Shown here: positions 1 through 8,021 of the stretch, in pieces
Layout of the letters: each line of letters starts with the position of its first letter
Position numbering within the stretch: the stretch's first letter is position 1
Assembly: GCA_958346935.1 (NCBI GenBank)
Contig: CATVTM010000020.1
Span: 1-29,296, forward strand
Source: an uncultured Collinsella sp.
Lineage (GTDB): Bacteria > Actinomycetota > Coriobacteriia > Coriobacteriales > Coriobacteriaceae
Length of the DNA: 29,296 nucleotides
Reading direction: 5' to 3'
Notes under the pieces: model-generated
Told to the model about the DNA's origin: nothing
The model's database searches: none
What the model saw: only the letters and a program-made list of their open reading frames with translations
Made by a program: the position numbers and the translations under genes

Positions 1-1569
1 ATGGACGACGCGAGCGAGCGTGCAATCGAAGAGGACATGCTCGATCAGTTCAACTACTTTGATGATGAGGACGAGGAATTGATCGACCGTCGCGAGCCGG
101 CGGCGCTCGATACTTTCGACCTTATTGATGAAGAGCCCGACGAGGACGAGGTCGGATCAGCGGAGCCCCCACAGCCTTCGCGCCTTGACTCGCTGCTTTC
201 GAGAGCCCCCATGCACCACGGCGTTCGTGCCGGCGCGCTCCATATGAAAACTGACTGGCACCAGATCGTGACGGCAGGCGATGAGCTTGCCGTCGATGCG
301 CCACTCACCGATAAGTCATCCATCATCTGCCGCACCGGCATGCTTATGCTGGCAAGCGGAACAGGTGCCTGGCGCGTGCGCGATACCATGAATCGTGTTG
401 CTGCCGTACTCGGCGTCACGATTCACGTCGACCTGAGTCTTCTGTCGTTTGAGTGCACTTGCATCGAAGATGGCCACTGCTTTAACGAGGTTGTCAGCCT
501 GCCCACAACGGGAGTCAATACCCATCGCATTTGGATGATGGAGAGTTTCCTCAAGGAAATCGAGACCTATGGTCGTCGCTTCACGGTACACGAGTATCAC
601 GAGATGCTCAGGACCGTTGAGAGCTCAAAGCCTGATTACTCTCCCTGGCAACAGGGCCTTGCGGCAGCCTGTGCTTGCGGCGCCTTCGTCTTTTTGCTCG
701 GCGGCGGCCCTATCGAGATGGCCTGCGCGTTCGTGGGCGCGGGTGTCGGCAACTTTGCCCGCTCCCATATTCTCAAGCAAGGCCTTGGTCAGTTCAGCGC
801 GCTGACGACCGGCGTTGCGCTCGCTTGCGTTTCGTATCTGCTGGCATTGCTCGGCCTTGGCCAGGTCATACCGGGGGCAATGTCGCACCAAGAAGGCTAT
901 ATCGGCGCCATGCTCTTTGTGATTCCCGGCTTTCCACTCATTACGGCAGGCCTCGACATCGCTAAGCTCGACATGCGAAGCGGTATCGAGCGCCTTTCAT
1001 ATGCCGTATCGATTATTGTGATGGCGACCCTCGTAGGTTGGATGGTTGCCGAGTGTGTTGGCCTGGCGCCGGACGACTTTGCCCCACTGGGCCTTTCGCC
1101 GCTTGCCCTTACGCTCCTGCGCGTGGTGATGAGCTTCGTTGGCGTATTCGGCTTCTCGGTGATGTTCAACAGCCCGGTAAAGATGGCCGCGGCAGCTGGG
1201 TTGATCGGCGCCGTGTCCAATACCCTGCGTCTGACCCTTGTCGATGCGCCGACGATGATTCCCTTCCTGGGCCTCAGCACGGGAATGCCTCCCGAGGCAG
1301 CAGCGTTTATCGGCGCGCTGGTATCGGGGCTGCTCGCAAGCTTGGCTGAAGTCAAGCTCACCTACCCGCGCATCGCCCTCACGGTGCCTTCGATTGTCAT
1401 TATGGTGCCGGGCTTGTATCTGTATCGCTCGATGTATTACATGTGCACCTTCGACACGGTCAATATGCTCGGCTGGTTTGTGCGCGCAGTGCTCATCGTA
1501 GCGTTTCTGCCCGTTGGACTGGGTGTGGCGCGTACGCTCACCGACCCTCGCTGGCGCCACACCAGCTAA
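1..1569 (+). CDS. ThrE-type threonine/serine exporter family membrane protein
   Basis: Probable inner-membrane transporter of the threonine/serine exporter family (ThrE N-terminal DUF1212 region plus the C-terminal DUF3815-like region); the family exports small amino acids, but the substrate here is inferred. The protein is 522 residues. Residues 1-65 form a very acidic, Asp/Glu-rich cytosolic extension. Residues about 80-210 match the soluble first half of the family (DKSSIICRTGMLMLASGTGA, then a Cys-rich stretch near 150). From about 215 to the end there are roughly ten hydrophobic segments with Gly-rich turns, ending in TLTDPRWRHTS. The open frame begins at base 1, so the true start may lie upstream. 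It stands alone; the downstream gap holds a palindromic repeat. Confidence 0.85.
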   Translation: MDDASERAIEEDMLDQFNYFDDEDEELIDRREPAALDTFDLIDEEPDEDEVGSAEPPQPSRLDSLLSRAPMHHGVRAGALHMKTDWHQIVTAGDELAVDAPLTDKSSIICRTGMLMLASGTGAWRVRDTMNRVAAVLGVTIHVDLSLLSFECTCIEDGHCFNEVVSLPTTGVNTHRIWMMESFLKEIETYGRRFTVHEYHEMLRTVESSKPDYSPWQQGLAAACACGAFVFLLGGGPIEMACAFVGAGVGNFARSHILKQGLGQFSALTTGVALACVSYLLALLGLGQVIPGAMSHQEGYIGAMLFVIPGFPLITAGLDIAKLDMRSGIERLSYAVSIIVMATLVGWMVAECVGLAPDDFAPLGLSPLALTLLRVVMSFVGVFGFSVMFNSPVKMAAAAGLIGAVSNTLRLTLVDAPTMIPFLGLSTGMPPEAAAFIGALVSGLLASLAEVKLTYPRIALTVPSIVIMVPGLYLYRSMYYMCTFDTVNMLGWFVRAVLIVAFLPVGLGVARTLTDPRWRHTS

Positions 1570-1570
1570 T

Positions 1571-1675
1571 TGGTACAAGGGGGACAGGTTACTTTGCACC
1601 AAATGAGTTGCGGTGAAATAGGGACTGAATTGTTGCTTAAAGGGTCAAAACAGTCCGTATTCCACCGCAACTTAT
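1571..1675. repeat. REP-like palindromic intergenic element
   Basis: Two nested inverted repeats lie just after the exporter stop. The first is short: TGGTACAAG at 1571-1579 against TTTGCACCA at 1593-1601. The second is long: 1603-1627 pairs with 1651-1675 around a 23-nt loop, with core arms GTTGCGGTGAAATAGGGACT and AGTCCGTATTCCACCGCAAC (two mismatches in 20). No U-run follows, so it is not a standard terminator. It resembles the dispersed extragenic palindromes associated with REP-type transposases; no second copy is present in this window. Confidence 0.6.
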
Positions 1676-1786
1676 GGGGTCGGGGGTTTTGGTGCCCTGC
1701 ATCTCCACAAACTCAACGCTTACGAAGCGCGCGCCGTTCGTGTTAGGGTAGTTCCACCACATAAGTAGTCGCAGACGCGCGTAACA

Positions 1787-1836
1787 CGGGCGGGCGAGAT
1801 GAAGTCCCAACAGCTCCATCTTGCCCGCCCGTTTTT
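1787..1836 (+). terminator. Rho-independent terminator or attenuator before the DUF2798 gene
   Basis: A 15-bp stem (1787-1801 with 1817-1831, one G-U pair, arms built on CGGGCGGGCGAGATG) with a 15-nt loop is followed by TTTTT at 1832-1836. It could end exporter transcription or, since it sits only 45 nt before the next start with no clear promoter between, act as a leader attenuator. Confidence 0.75.
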
Positions 1837-1880
1837 GTTGCGTGGCGCCGCGGTACAACACAGAGAGGAATCTGCCCTTT

Positions 1881-2429
1881 ATGCCTATCAACAAACGGGA
1901 GAGCCTGCTGTTCACCTTTATCATGTGCTTTTGCATGGTGCTCTGGATGAGCATCTACAACGTTGCCCTGCAGCATGGGGCCATCAACGGCGAGGTTGTT
2001 GCCGCCGCGTGGCTCGGCTTCCCCGTTGCCTACATTTTTGCCATGTGCTGCGACTGGTTTGTTGCCAGTCCCCTTGCCAAGGGTTTCGCTTTTAAATTCC
2101 TGGTCACGCCGGGCAAGAGCTCGCCACTTGCCATGACGCTCGCCGTCAGCTCCTGCATGGTCGTTCCCATGGTCATCATCATGTCGCTGTACGGTGCCTG
2201 TGAGGGTCTGACGCACATGCCCGGCGGCATCCTTGCGAACCTGTATTCCGTGCCCGCGATCTGGATGATCAACATCCCGCATAATTTTGTGATGGCGCTG
2301 CCGTGGAACCTTTTGGTAGCCGGTCCGATTTCCCGCTTCGTCTTCCGTCGCGCCTTCCCTGTGGGGACGGTTTTCGAGGAGGAGCATGCCGAGCTCTTGG
2401 AGCAGGCTATGGCTCCTGAGTGCGAGTAG
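1881..2429 (+). CDS. DUF2798 family small membrane protein
   Basis: Function unknown. The 182-residue protein matches the DUF2798 pattern: two similar halves, each with two membrane segments. The first half starts MPINKRESLLFTF and carries a W-x-x-x-YN motif after the first helix; the second half begins near KSSPLAMTLAVSSCMV and ends with NFVMALPWNLLVAGPISRFV. The family usually shows such a duplicated two-helix unit. The ATG at 1881 is preferred because AGAGAGGA lies 11 nt before it and because the only upstream in-frame start falls inside the terminator stem. The C-terminal tail is acidic. Its role cannot be inferred from its neighbours. Confidence 0.8.
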   Translation: MPINKRESLLFTFIMCFCMVLWMSIYNVALQHGAINGEVVAAAWLGFPVAYIFAMCCDWFVASPLAKGFAFKFLVTPGKSSPLAMTLAVSSCMVVPMVIIMSLYGACEGLTHMPGGILANLYSVPAIWMINIPHNFVMALPWNLLVAGPISRFVFRRAFPVGTVFEEEHAELLEQAMAPECE

Positions 2430-2431
2430 CT

Positions 2432-2594
2432 CGCTTAGGGATCTGCTGAGCGCGGGCGACTTGCTTGGTTGGAGCCCTAAGCGTGGATAGCTCTCTCGGC
2501 GACATCGCGGGCGTGAGCGGTGCGCATGACCGGAGGGCCCGTGCTGCTCCGTTGCCCGACGTGCTAGCGCGCAGAACAATCTGTTGGTGCATTC
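2432..2594. other. Gap with a 9-bp inverted repeat, no gene seen
   Basis: Between the DUF2798 stop and the next terminator no convincing coding frame is visible. CGCTTAGGG at 2432-2440 is repeated inverted (CCCTAAGCG) at 2475-2483 around a 34-nt loop, without a U-run. Confidence 0.4.
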
Positions 2595-2628
2595 GGCGGC
2601 TGCTGAAGCGTTTCGGCAGCCGCTTTTT
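2595..2628 (+). terminator. Rho-independent terminator
   Basis: The stem of GCGGCTGC and GCAGCCGC extends inward to a GCGT tetraloop (about 12 bp, 2596-2607 with 2612-2623) and is followed by TTTTT. It separates the DUF2798 gene from the activase/TetR unit. Confidence 0.85.
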
Positions 2629-2640
2629 ATACGGAGTTTA

Positions 2641-2661
2641 AATACAACAGTCTGTTGTATT
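2641..2661. promoter_or_regulatory. Perfect 21-bp palindrome, probable TetR operator
   Basis: AATACAACAG and CTGTTGTATT are perfect 10-nt arms around a single central T, ending 49 nt before the activase start. An extended -10-like sequence, TGG followed by TATATC (2670-2678), lies just downstream, so a bound repressor would cover the -35 region. The size and symmetry suit a TetR-family dimer, and the last gene of this unit encodes one. Autoregulation of the unit is therefore inferred. Confidence 0.65.
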
Positions 2662-2710
2662 ACGTAGAGTGGTATATCTCTAGCGGGAAAAATGCGAGAG
2701 ACGGAGCATT

Positions 2711-5700
2711 ATGGCGTTGCTAGTAGGACTGGACGTAGGGTCGACGACGACCAAAGTTTACGCGATGCACGAGGATATGACCGAGGCGTGGTGGGGATAT
2801 CGCCGCCACGGGGCGTGTCAGACAGCGAGCGTGCGCGCCATGCTCGGCGAGCTCGCCGAGCGCTTTCCCCATGAGTCGCTGCGCGTTGCGGTGACCGGCT
2901 CGGGTGCGCGCGATATCGCGACCGCGCTGGGCGCCTCGTACGTTCAGGAGGTGGTCGCCAACGCGCTCGCGATCAGCAGGTTCTATCCGCAGACGCGCTG
3001 CGCCATCGAGCTGGGCGGCCAAGACGCCAAGATGATCTTCTTCCGCACCAACGATAAGGGAGACATCGAGGTTGCCGACATGCGCATGAACGGCTCGTGC
3101 GCAGGCGGTACCGGTGCATTTATCGACGAGATGGCAAAGCTCATGGGGGTCGGCACCGAATCGGGCGAGTTCGAGCAGCTCGCAAGCCGGGGAACGACCG
3201 TCCACGAGGTCTCGGGCCGCTGCGGCGTGTACGCAAAGACCGATATCCAGCCGCTGCTCAACGAGGGCATTCCTGCCACCGACCTGGCGCTTTCGGCGCT
3301 TCACGCGGTCGCCCGCCAAACGATCGGCGGTCTGGCCCAGGGTATCGACATCGAGCCGCCGGTAATCTTCGAGGGCGGTACGCTCGCCTACAACCCCACA
3401 CTGGTCCGCGTGTTCCGGGAGCAACTGAATCTATCGGACGATCAGGTTATCGTCCCGCGCGATCCGCAGATCATGGTCGCGCGCGGTGCCGCCCTGTCGC
3501 TGACCGACATGTTCGCATCGTCCCAACCGATCGACCTTCCCGACGCTTTTGTCCGGCTGGATAAGCTCGAGACGGTCGCGCCCGCAAGCGGGGAGGGACG
3601 TCTTGCCCAGCCCTTTTTTGCCACACCTGCCGAGCAGGCGGATTTTACGGCACGCCATGGCAAAGAGACGCCGGCAAAGGGTCCGGATGCGTATGCGCCC
3701 GGAGAGACGGTGCGTGTGGCGCTCGGTATCGATTCGGGGAGCACGACGACCAAGTTCGCCCTGGTCGATGAGGCGGGTGAGCTTGTCGATTCGTTCTACG
3801 CGTCTAATAACGGCAGACCGCTCGACGTCGCCCAACAGGGTCTTGTCAGCTTGAAGAACCGCTGGGAGACAGCGGGAGTCACGCTTGCGATCGATGCCGT
3901 GGGCACCACGGGATACGGCGAGGAGCTTTTCGCGCGCGCGTTCCACGCCGACTACCATACGGTCGAGACGGTCGCGCACGCCCGCGCCGCGTGCGCATGC
4001 GTTCCCGATGCGACCTTCGTGCTCGACATCGGCGGACAGGATATGAAGGCCATCTGGCTCAACCACGGCGTGCTGACCGATATCGTCGTCAACGAGGCGT
4101 GCTCTGCGGGCTGCGGCTCGTTCCTCGAGGGTTTTGCCAAAAACCTCGGAATAGCCGTTGAGGATATCGCGACCGAGGCATTTTCGTCCAAAGCCCCCGC
4201 CGTTCTCGGCAGCCGCTGCACGGTGTTCATGAACAGCAGCGTCGTTTCCGAGCAGCGGCGCGGTAAGGGTCCGGGCGACATCATGGCCGGTCTCTGCCGT
4301 TCGATTATCGAGAACGTGTTCACCAAGGTCATTCGCGTTTCAAATCTCAACCGTCTGGGCGACAAAGTCGTCGTCCAGGGCGGCACGTTCCGAAACGACG
4401 CGGTGCTGCGCGCATTCGAGCAGTATCTGGGCAAACCCGTCACGCGTGCGCCCCACCCGGGGCTGATGGGCGCTATCGGTATCGCCCTGCTCGCGCGCGA
4501 GGAATGCCGCAAGGGCGACGCCGGCACGTCGTTTATCGGGCTCGATGCCGTGGAGCGCTTCGAGCATCGCGAGTTCGGCGGCGTTACCTGCCGTCGGTGC
4601 AACAACCGCTGCCAGCGCGCGGTCGTGGCATTTGGCGACGGCTCGCTTTACGTCACGGGCAATCGCTGCCCGCGCGGCGGCGCCATCTCATGGGATGAGC
4701 TCGTGCGCGAGGTTCCCGCGGCGGAGGAGCTGCGTCCGCAGGGTGCTTGCGAGGCACAGGCACCCGGCACGGGGCGCGACCGGACCGCGGCTGCCCCCAA
4801 TCTCTTTGTCGACCGCGAGAAGCTGCTGTTCGAGTCGTACCCCACGGTTCCCGTCTGCGGGGGGCGCGATGTCACGATCGGCATTCCCCGTGTGCTCGAG
4901 TTCTGGGACACCATGCCGTTCTGGTCGACGTTCTTCAGCACGCTCGGCTTTAAGGTGCGCGTCTCGGGACGCAGCACCAAGGCGATGTACGAGCGCGGTC
5001 TGGCGCACGTCACATCCGACACCGTGTGCTTCCCGGCCAAGCTCGTCCACGGGCACATCCGCAATCTCGTCGACGCCGGCGTCGACCGCATCTTCATGCC
5101 CATCATCACGACGGTGCCCACCGAAAACACCGCCTCTACCAGCGAGTGGATGTGCGCCGTCGTAAAGGGATACCCCTACGTGATGCGCAATTCCGATAAC
5201 CCGGAGGAGCGTTTCGGCGTTCCGTTCGATACGCCGCTGTTCCACTGGTACGACGAGGGCGACCGAAACCGCCAGCTCAAGGCGTGGTGCAAGGAGACCT
5301 TCGATATCGATGCCGACCTGGTTGCCAAGGCGACCGAGCAGGCGGACCGCGCGCAGGAGACGTTTGAGAACCAGCTGCAGCTGCGCGGCAGGCAGGTGCT
5401 CGAGAACGTGCGCGAGGACGGCGGCTACGCGGTGGTGATCGCTTCGCGCCCGTACCACAACGACCCGCTGGTCAACCACGGGCTGCCCAAGCTCTTCTCT
5501 GAGCGCGGCATCCCCGTGCTGACGCCCGATGCGGTGCCGGGGGTCTGCAACGTCGATCTTTCCAACAGCCGCATCGACATCGTGAACAACTACCATGCGC
5601 GCATGCTGTCGTGCGCGGTCATCGTCGCATCGACGCCCGAGCTCGAGCTCGTGCAGATGGGCAGCTTCGGCTGCGGCCACGATGCGTATCTCACCGACGA

Positions 5701-7150
5701 GATCGCGCGCATGATGGGCGAGATGGGCTCCAAGGTTCCGATGATGATCAAGCTCGATGAGAGCGACGTCGCCGGTCCCATGGGCATTCGCGTGCGTTCG
5801 TTTATCGAGTCGGTCAACCGTCGTCGCGCGGAGGAGCGTGCCGAGGGCGCCCGGGTGCACGCGGTCCATCCGCTCGACGACCCGTATAAGGTCAAGTACA
5901 CCAAGCGCGACCGGCACGACAAGATCGCGCTGGTCCCCAACACCTCCCATGCGTTCTGCAGGCTCATGACCGCGGCGATGCGCAATCAGGGCGTGCGCGC
6001 CGAGGCCCTTGATATCGGGCGCGAGGATGCCATCCGCCTGGGCAAACGCTATGTGCACAACGACATCTGCTTCCCCGCGCAAATCGTGATCGGCGAGGCG
6101 CTCGCGGCACTCAAGAGCGGTAAGTACGACCCGCACGACGTCGCCGTGGTGACTGGCAAGTATATCGGCGACTGCCGCCTGACGCACTACATGCCCCTGC
6201 TGCGCCGCGCGCTCGACGACGCGGGATACGACTATGTCCCGGTGCTCACCAACGACGACGTCGATGCCCACAATGCGCATCCGGGCTTCAAGCTCGGCCT
6301 TGGCCCGAGCATCCAGATCGCCTACGGTCTTCCCATGATCGATGCCCTCGAGGCCATGCTTAGGCGCATCCGTCCCTATGAGCTCGAGAAGGGCGCGGCG
6401 GACGCTGCGTTCGACCGCGCGCTCGATGAGGTTATCGAGGGCATGGAGCGCTCGGGGCTGAGAGGCCAGGCGACGGGCTTCAAACGCGCGCTTGCGATCA
6501 TGGACGCCGTTCCGTACGACCGCTCGAACCCGCATCCGACCGTTCTCATCGTGGGCGAGTACCTGCTCAATTTCCATCTCGGCGCCAACCACGAGATCGA
6601 GCGCTACCTCGAGGACAACGGGCTCGAGGTCATCGAGGCGCGCATGACCGACGTGATCCGCAAGACCTATTTCTACAAGCATGCGCAGTCGCGCGAGTTC
6701 CACGTCGACCTGTCGCTGCCCGAAAAGGCCTGGTACGCCACGGCGGACAACCTGTTCGAGCTCGCGCACGACCGTTGCGACCGCCTGGGCGCGGCGAGCC
6801 CGCTCTACGAGCCGCCGACGCGCATGCCCGAGCTCGTGCGCGCGAGCGATAAGATCCTGCACCATACGTTCGATGCGGGCGAGGGCGTGCTGATTCCGGC
6901 GGAGATCCTCGAGCACGCCAAGCGCGGCTGCCGCAACTTCGTGATCCTGCAGCCGTTCGGGTGTCTGCCCAACCATGTCGTGGGGCGCGGGCTCATCCAT
7001 GCGCTCAAGGAGCAGTATCCCACGGCGCAGTTCCTGCCGCTCGACTACGATCCCGACGTGAGCTTCGCCAACGTGGAGAACCGTCTTCAGATGCTCATCA
7101 TGAACGCCAAGGCGCAGGGGTGCGGTGAGGCGCATGGCGAGACCGCGTAA
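2711..7150 (+). CDS. Fused acyl-CoA dehydratase activase / 2-hydroxyacyl-CoA dehydratase-like protein
   Basis: A 1479-residue fusion of the type annotated as CoA-substrate-specific activase. Residues 1-270 and about 335-600 are two BadF/BcrA/HgdC-like ATPase domains, each with D-x-GSTTTK (8-15 and 341-348) and a GGQD motif. Each keeps the two cysteines that in HgdC hold a [4Fe-4S] cluster at the dimer interface (C130 and C171; C464 and C503), so one chain may form an intramolecular pair. A four-Cys cluster follows (C627, C630, C634, C653). Residues 720-1479 resemble DUF2229 and dehydratase-like COG3580/3581 regions, with CFPA motifs near 773 and 1120 and QPFGCLPNH near 1413. No separate HgdA/HgdB subunits are nearby. 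The family supports ATP-driven electron transfer; the substrate is unknown. GGAG lies 4 nt before the ATG. Confidence 0.85.
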   Translation: MALLVGLDVGSTTTKVYAMHEDMTEAWWGYRRHGACQTASVRAMLGELAERFPHESLRVAVTGSGARDIATALGASYVQEVVANALAISRFYPQTRCAIELGGQDAKMIFFRTNDKGDIEVADMRMNGSCAGGTGAFIDEMAKLMGVGTESGEFEQLASRGTTVHEVSGRCGVYAKTDIQPLLNEGIPATDLALSALHAVARQTIGGLAQGIDIEPPVIFEGGTLAYNPTLVRVFREQLNLSDDQVIVPRDPQIMVARGAALSLTDMFASSQPIDLPDAFVRLDKLETVAPASGEGRLAQPFFATPAEQADFTARHGKETPAKGPDAYAPGETVRVALGIDSGSTTTKFALVDEAGELVDSFYASNNGRPLDVAQQGLVSLKNRWETAGVTLAIDAVGTTGYGEELFARAFHADYHTVETVAHARAACACVPDATFVLDIGGQDMKAIWLNHGVLTDIVVNEACSAGCGSFLEGFAKNLGIAVEDIATEAFSSKAPAVLGSRCTVFMNSSVVSEQRRGKGPGDIMAGLCRSIIENVFTKVIRVSNLNRLGDKVVVQGGTFRNDAVLRAFEQYLGKPVTRAPHPGLMGAIGIALLAREECRKGDAGTSFIGLDAVERFEHREFGGVTCRRCNNRCQRAVVAFGDGSLYVTGNRCPRGGAISWDELVREVPAAEELRPQGACEAQAPGTGRDRTAAAPNLFVDREKLLFESYPTVPVCGGRDVTIGIPRVLEFWDTMPFWSTFFSTLGFKVRVSGRSTKAMYERGLAHVTSDTVCFPAKLVHGHIRNLVDAGVDRIFMPIITTVPTENTASTSEWMCAVVKGYPYVMRNSDNPEERFGVPFDTPLFHWYDEGDRNRQLKAWCKETFDIDADLVAKATEQADRAQETFENQLQLRGRQVLENVREDGGYAVVIASRPYHNDPLVNHGLPKLFSERGIPVLTPDAVPGVCNVDLSNSRIDIVNNYHARMLSCAVIVASTPELELVQMGSFGCGHDAYLTDEIARMMGEMGSKVPMMIKLDESDVAGPMGIRVRSFIESVNRRRAEERAEGARVHAVHPLDDPYKVKYTKRDRHDKIALVPNTSHAFCRLMTAAMRNQGVRAEALDIGREDAIRLGKRYVHNDICFPAQIVIGEALAALKSGKYDPHDVAVVTGKYIGDCRLTHYMPLLRRALDDAGYDYVPVLTNDDVDAHNAHPGFKLGLGPSIQIAYGLPMIDALEAMLRRIRPYELEKGAADAAFDRALDEVIEGMERSGLRGQATGFKRALAIMDAVPYDRSNPHPTVLIVGEYLLNFHLGANHEIERYLEDNGLEVIEARMTDVIRKTYFYKHAQSREFHVDLSLPEKAWYATADNLFELAHDRCDRLGAASPLYEPPTRMPELVRASDKILHHTFDAGEGVLIPAEILEHAKRGCRNFVILQPFGCLPNHVVGRGLIHALKEQYPTAQFLPLDYDPDVSFANVENRLQMLIMNAKAQGCGEAHGETA

Positions 7151-7823
7151 GGACGCCGATGCGCCCGATGCACGCACCCGTATCATCGAGGCGTTTTGGG
7201 AGCTCATCGAGAACAACAGCATCTTCGAGCTGTCGGTTGGCGAGGTGACCCGCGCCGCCCAGTGCAATCGCGGAACGTTTTACTACTATTTTCACGATTT
7301 CGATGAACTCGTCGCCATCGCCATAGCCCAGCTGCTGCAGGATAACGAGCTCATCACCGATGCCCTCTGGCATTTTTCGAGCGAGGGCGACCTTTCGGCG
7401 TTCGACCGGCGCGACGTCCGCTGCCTGCTGCGGCGCATCGTCATCACCATGAGGGCGGGTGCCGCCGAGCAGGTCGAGCAGGGCATCCATACGATCATCA
7501 TCGACCGCGTGAGAGAGATCGTCCACCCCGACGGAGAAGAGCTCAAGGCAGATTCGAGCTTTGCGGTGGGCTTTCTGGTCTCGGGCATCATGGGCTTTGT
7601 GATGGCGGTCGGCTTTGCCCGGGAGGGCGGCGAGGAGATAGACCTCGAGCAGCTGGGGGACAGCGCGTGCGCGTACCTGAGGGCGGTCGCCATGCAGACG
7701 GTTGAAACGGTCGCGCAAGTCGAGGGCGTCGATACATCCGAGCTGCTCGAACGCGTCTCCAAGGAGGCCGATGCCTATCGCGCATCGCGTGCGACGAGTC
7801 CCGACGTGGTGAAAGACGTCTAG
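7134..7823 (+). CDS. TetR family transcriptional regulator
   Basis: A 229-residue TetR-type repressor. The N-terminal HTH covers about residues 15-60: RIIEAFWELIENN, then VGEVTRAAQCNRGTFYYYF, the classic recognition helix and YYYF signature. The remaining ~165 residues are helical and presumably bind a ligand, unidentified. The start overlaps the end of the activase gene by 17 nt, so translation is probably coupled. A GTG at 7125 is an equally possible start with AGGGG before it; the ATG was chosen because MARPRK is the usual family N-terminus. Its probable operator is the palindrome before the activase gene, which would make the unit autoregulated, perhaps in response to an acyl-CoA or a related acid (inference). 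Confidence 0.85.
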   Translation: MARPRKDADAPDARTRIIEAFWELIENNSIFELSVGEVTRAAQCNRGTFYYYFHDFDELVAIAIAQLLQDNELITDALWHFSSEGDLSAFDRRDVRCLLRRIVITMRAGAAEQVEQGIHTIIIDRVREIVHPDGEELKADSSFAVGFLVSGIMGFVMAVGFAREGGEEIDLEQLGDSACAYLRAVAMQTVETVAQVEGVDTSELLERVSKEADAYRASRATSPDVVKDV

Positions 7824-7932
7824 GGTTTCTCTTGCGGGGCGCCCGTCGCGCATCGCGCGGTGAGTCCCGCGATGCGGTCATAACCTGCATTCATGTGAGC
7901 CGGGTTTATAGATATTCCTCCAGCTGTTAACA

Positions 7933-7984
7933 TATACTCCATATGGGTAAAGAGACCAAAGCGCTGCCGCGGGGCGGCGCTTTG
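7933..7984 (+). promoter_or_regulatory. clpC promoter candidate and leader hairpin
   Basis: A good -10 hexamer, TATACT (7933-7938), has only a poor -35 (TAGATA at 7909, 18-nt spacer). Downstream of it 7957-7968 pairs with 7973-7984 (CAAAGCGCTGCC with GGCGGCGCTTTG, loop GCGG), a 12-bp GC-rich stem 37 nt before the clpC start. No U-run follows (GCGTTTG), so it is either a weak terminator of the tetR unit or a structured clpC 5' UTR. Confidence 0.4.
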
Positions 7985-8021
7985 CGTTTGAAAAAAACTA
8001 GCTCGTCTAAGAGGAACTAGC

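Noticed and set aside
1637..1954. 105-codon minus-strand frame across the terminator and the DUF2798 start
   Set aside because: It runs through the palindromic repeat and the terminator and overlaps a real gene start; no SD and no domain.
4688..7267. Long open frame (859 codons) on the minus strand
   Set aside because: It lies antisense to the activase gene, lacks recognisable domains, has an Arg/His/Val-rich composition typical of reverse frames in GC-rich genes, and the plus-strand protein is clearly real.
7945..7960. CtsR-type box before clpC
   Set aside because: GGGTAAA and GACCAAA resemble the heptad but each has two mismatches and the spacer is 2 nt instead of 3.
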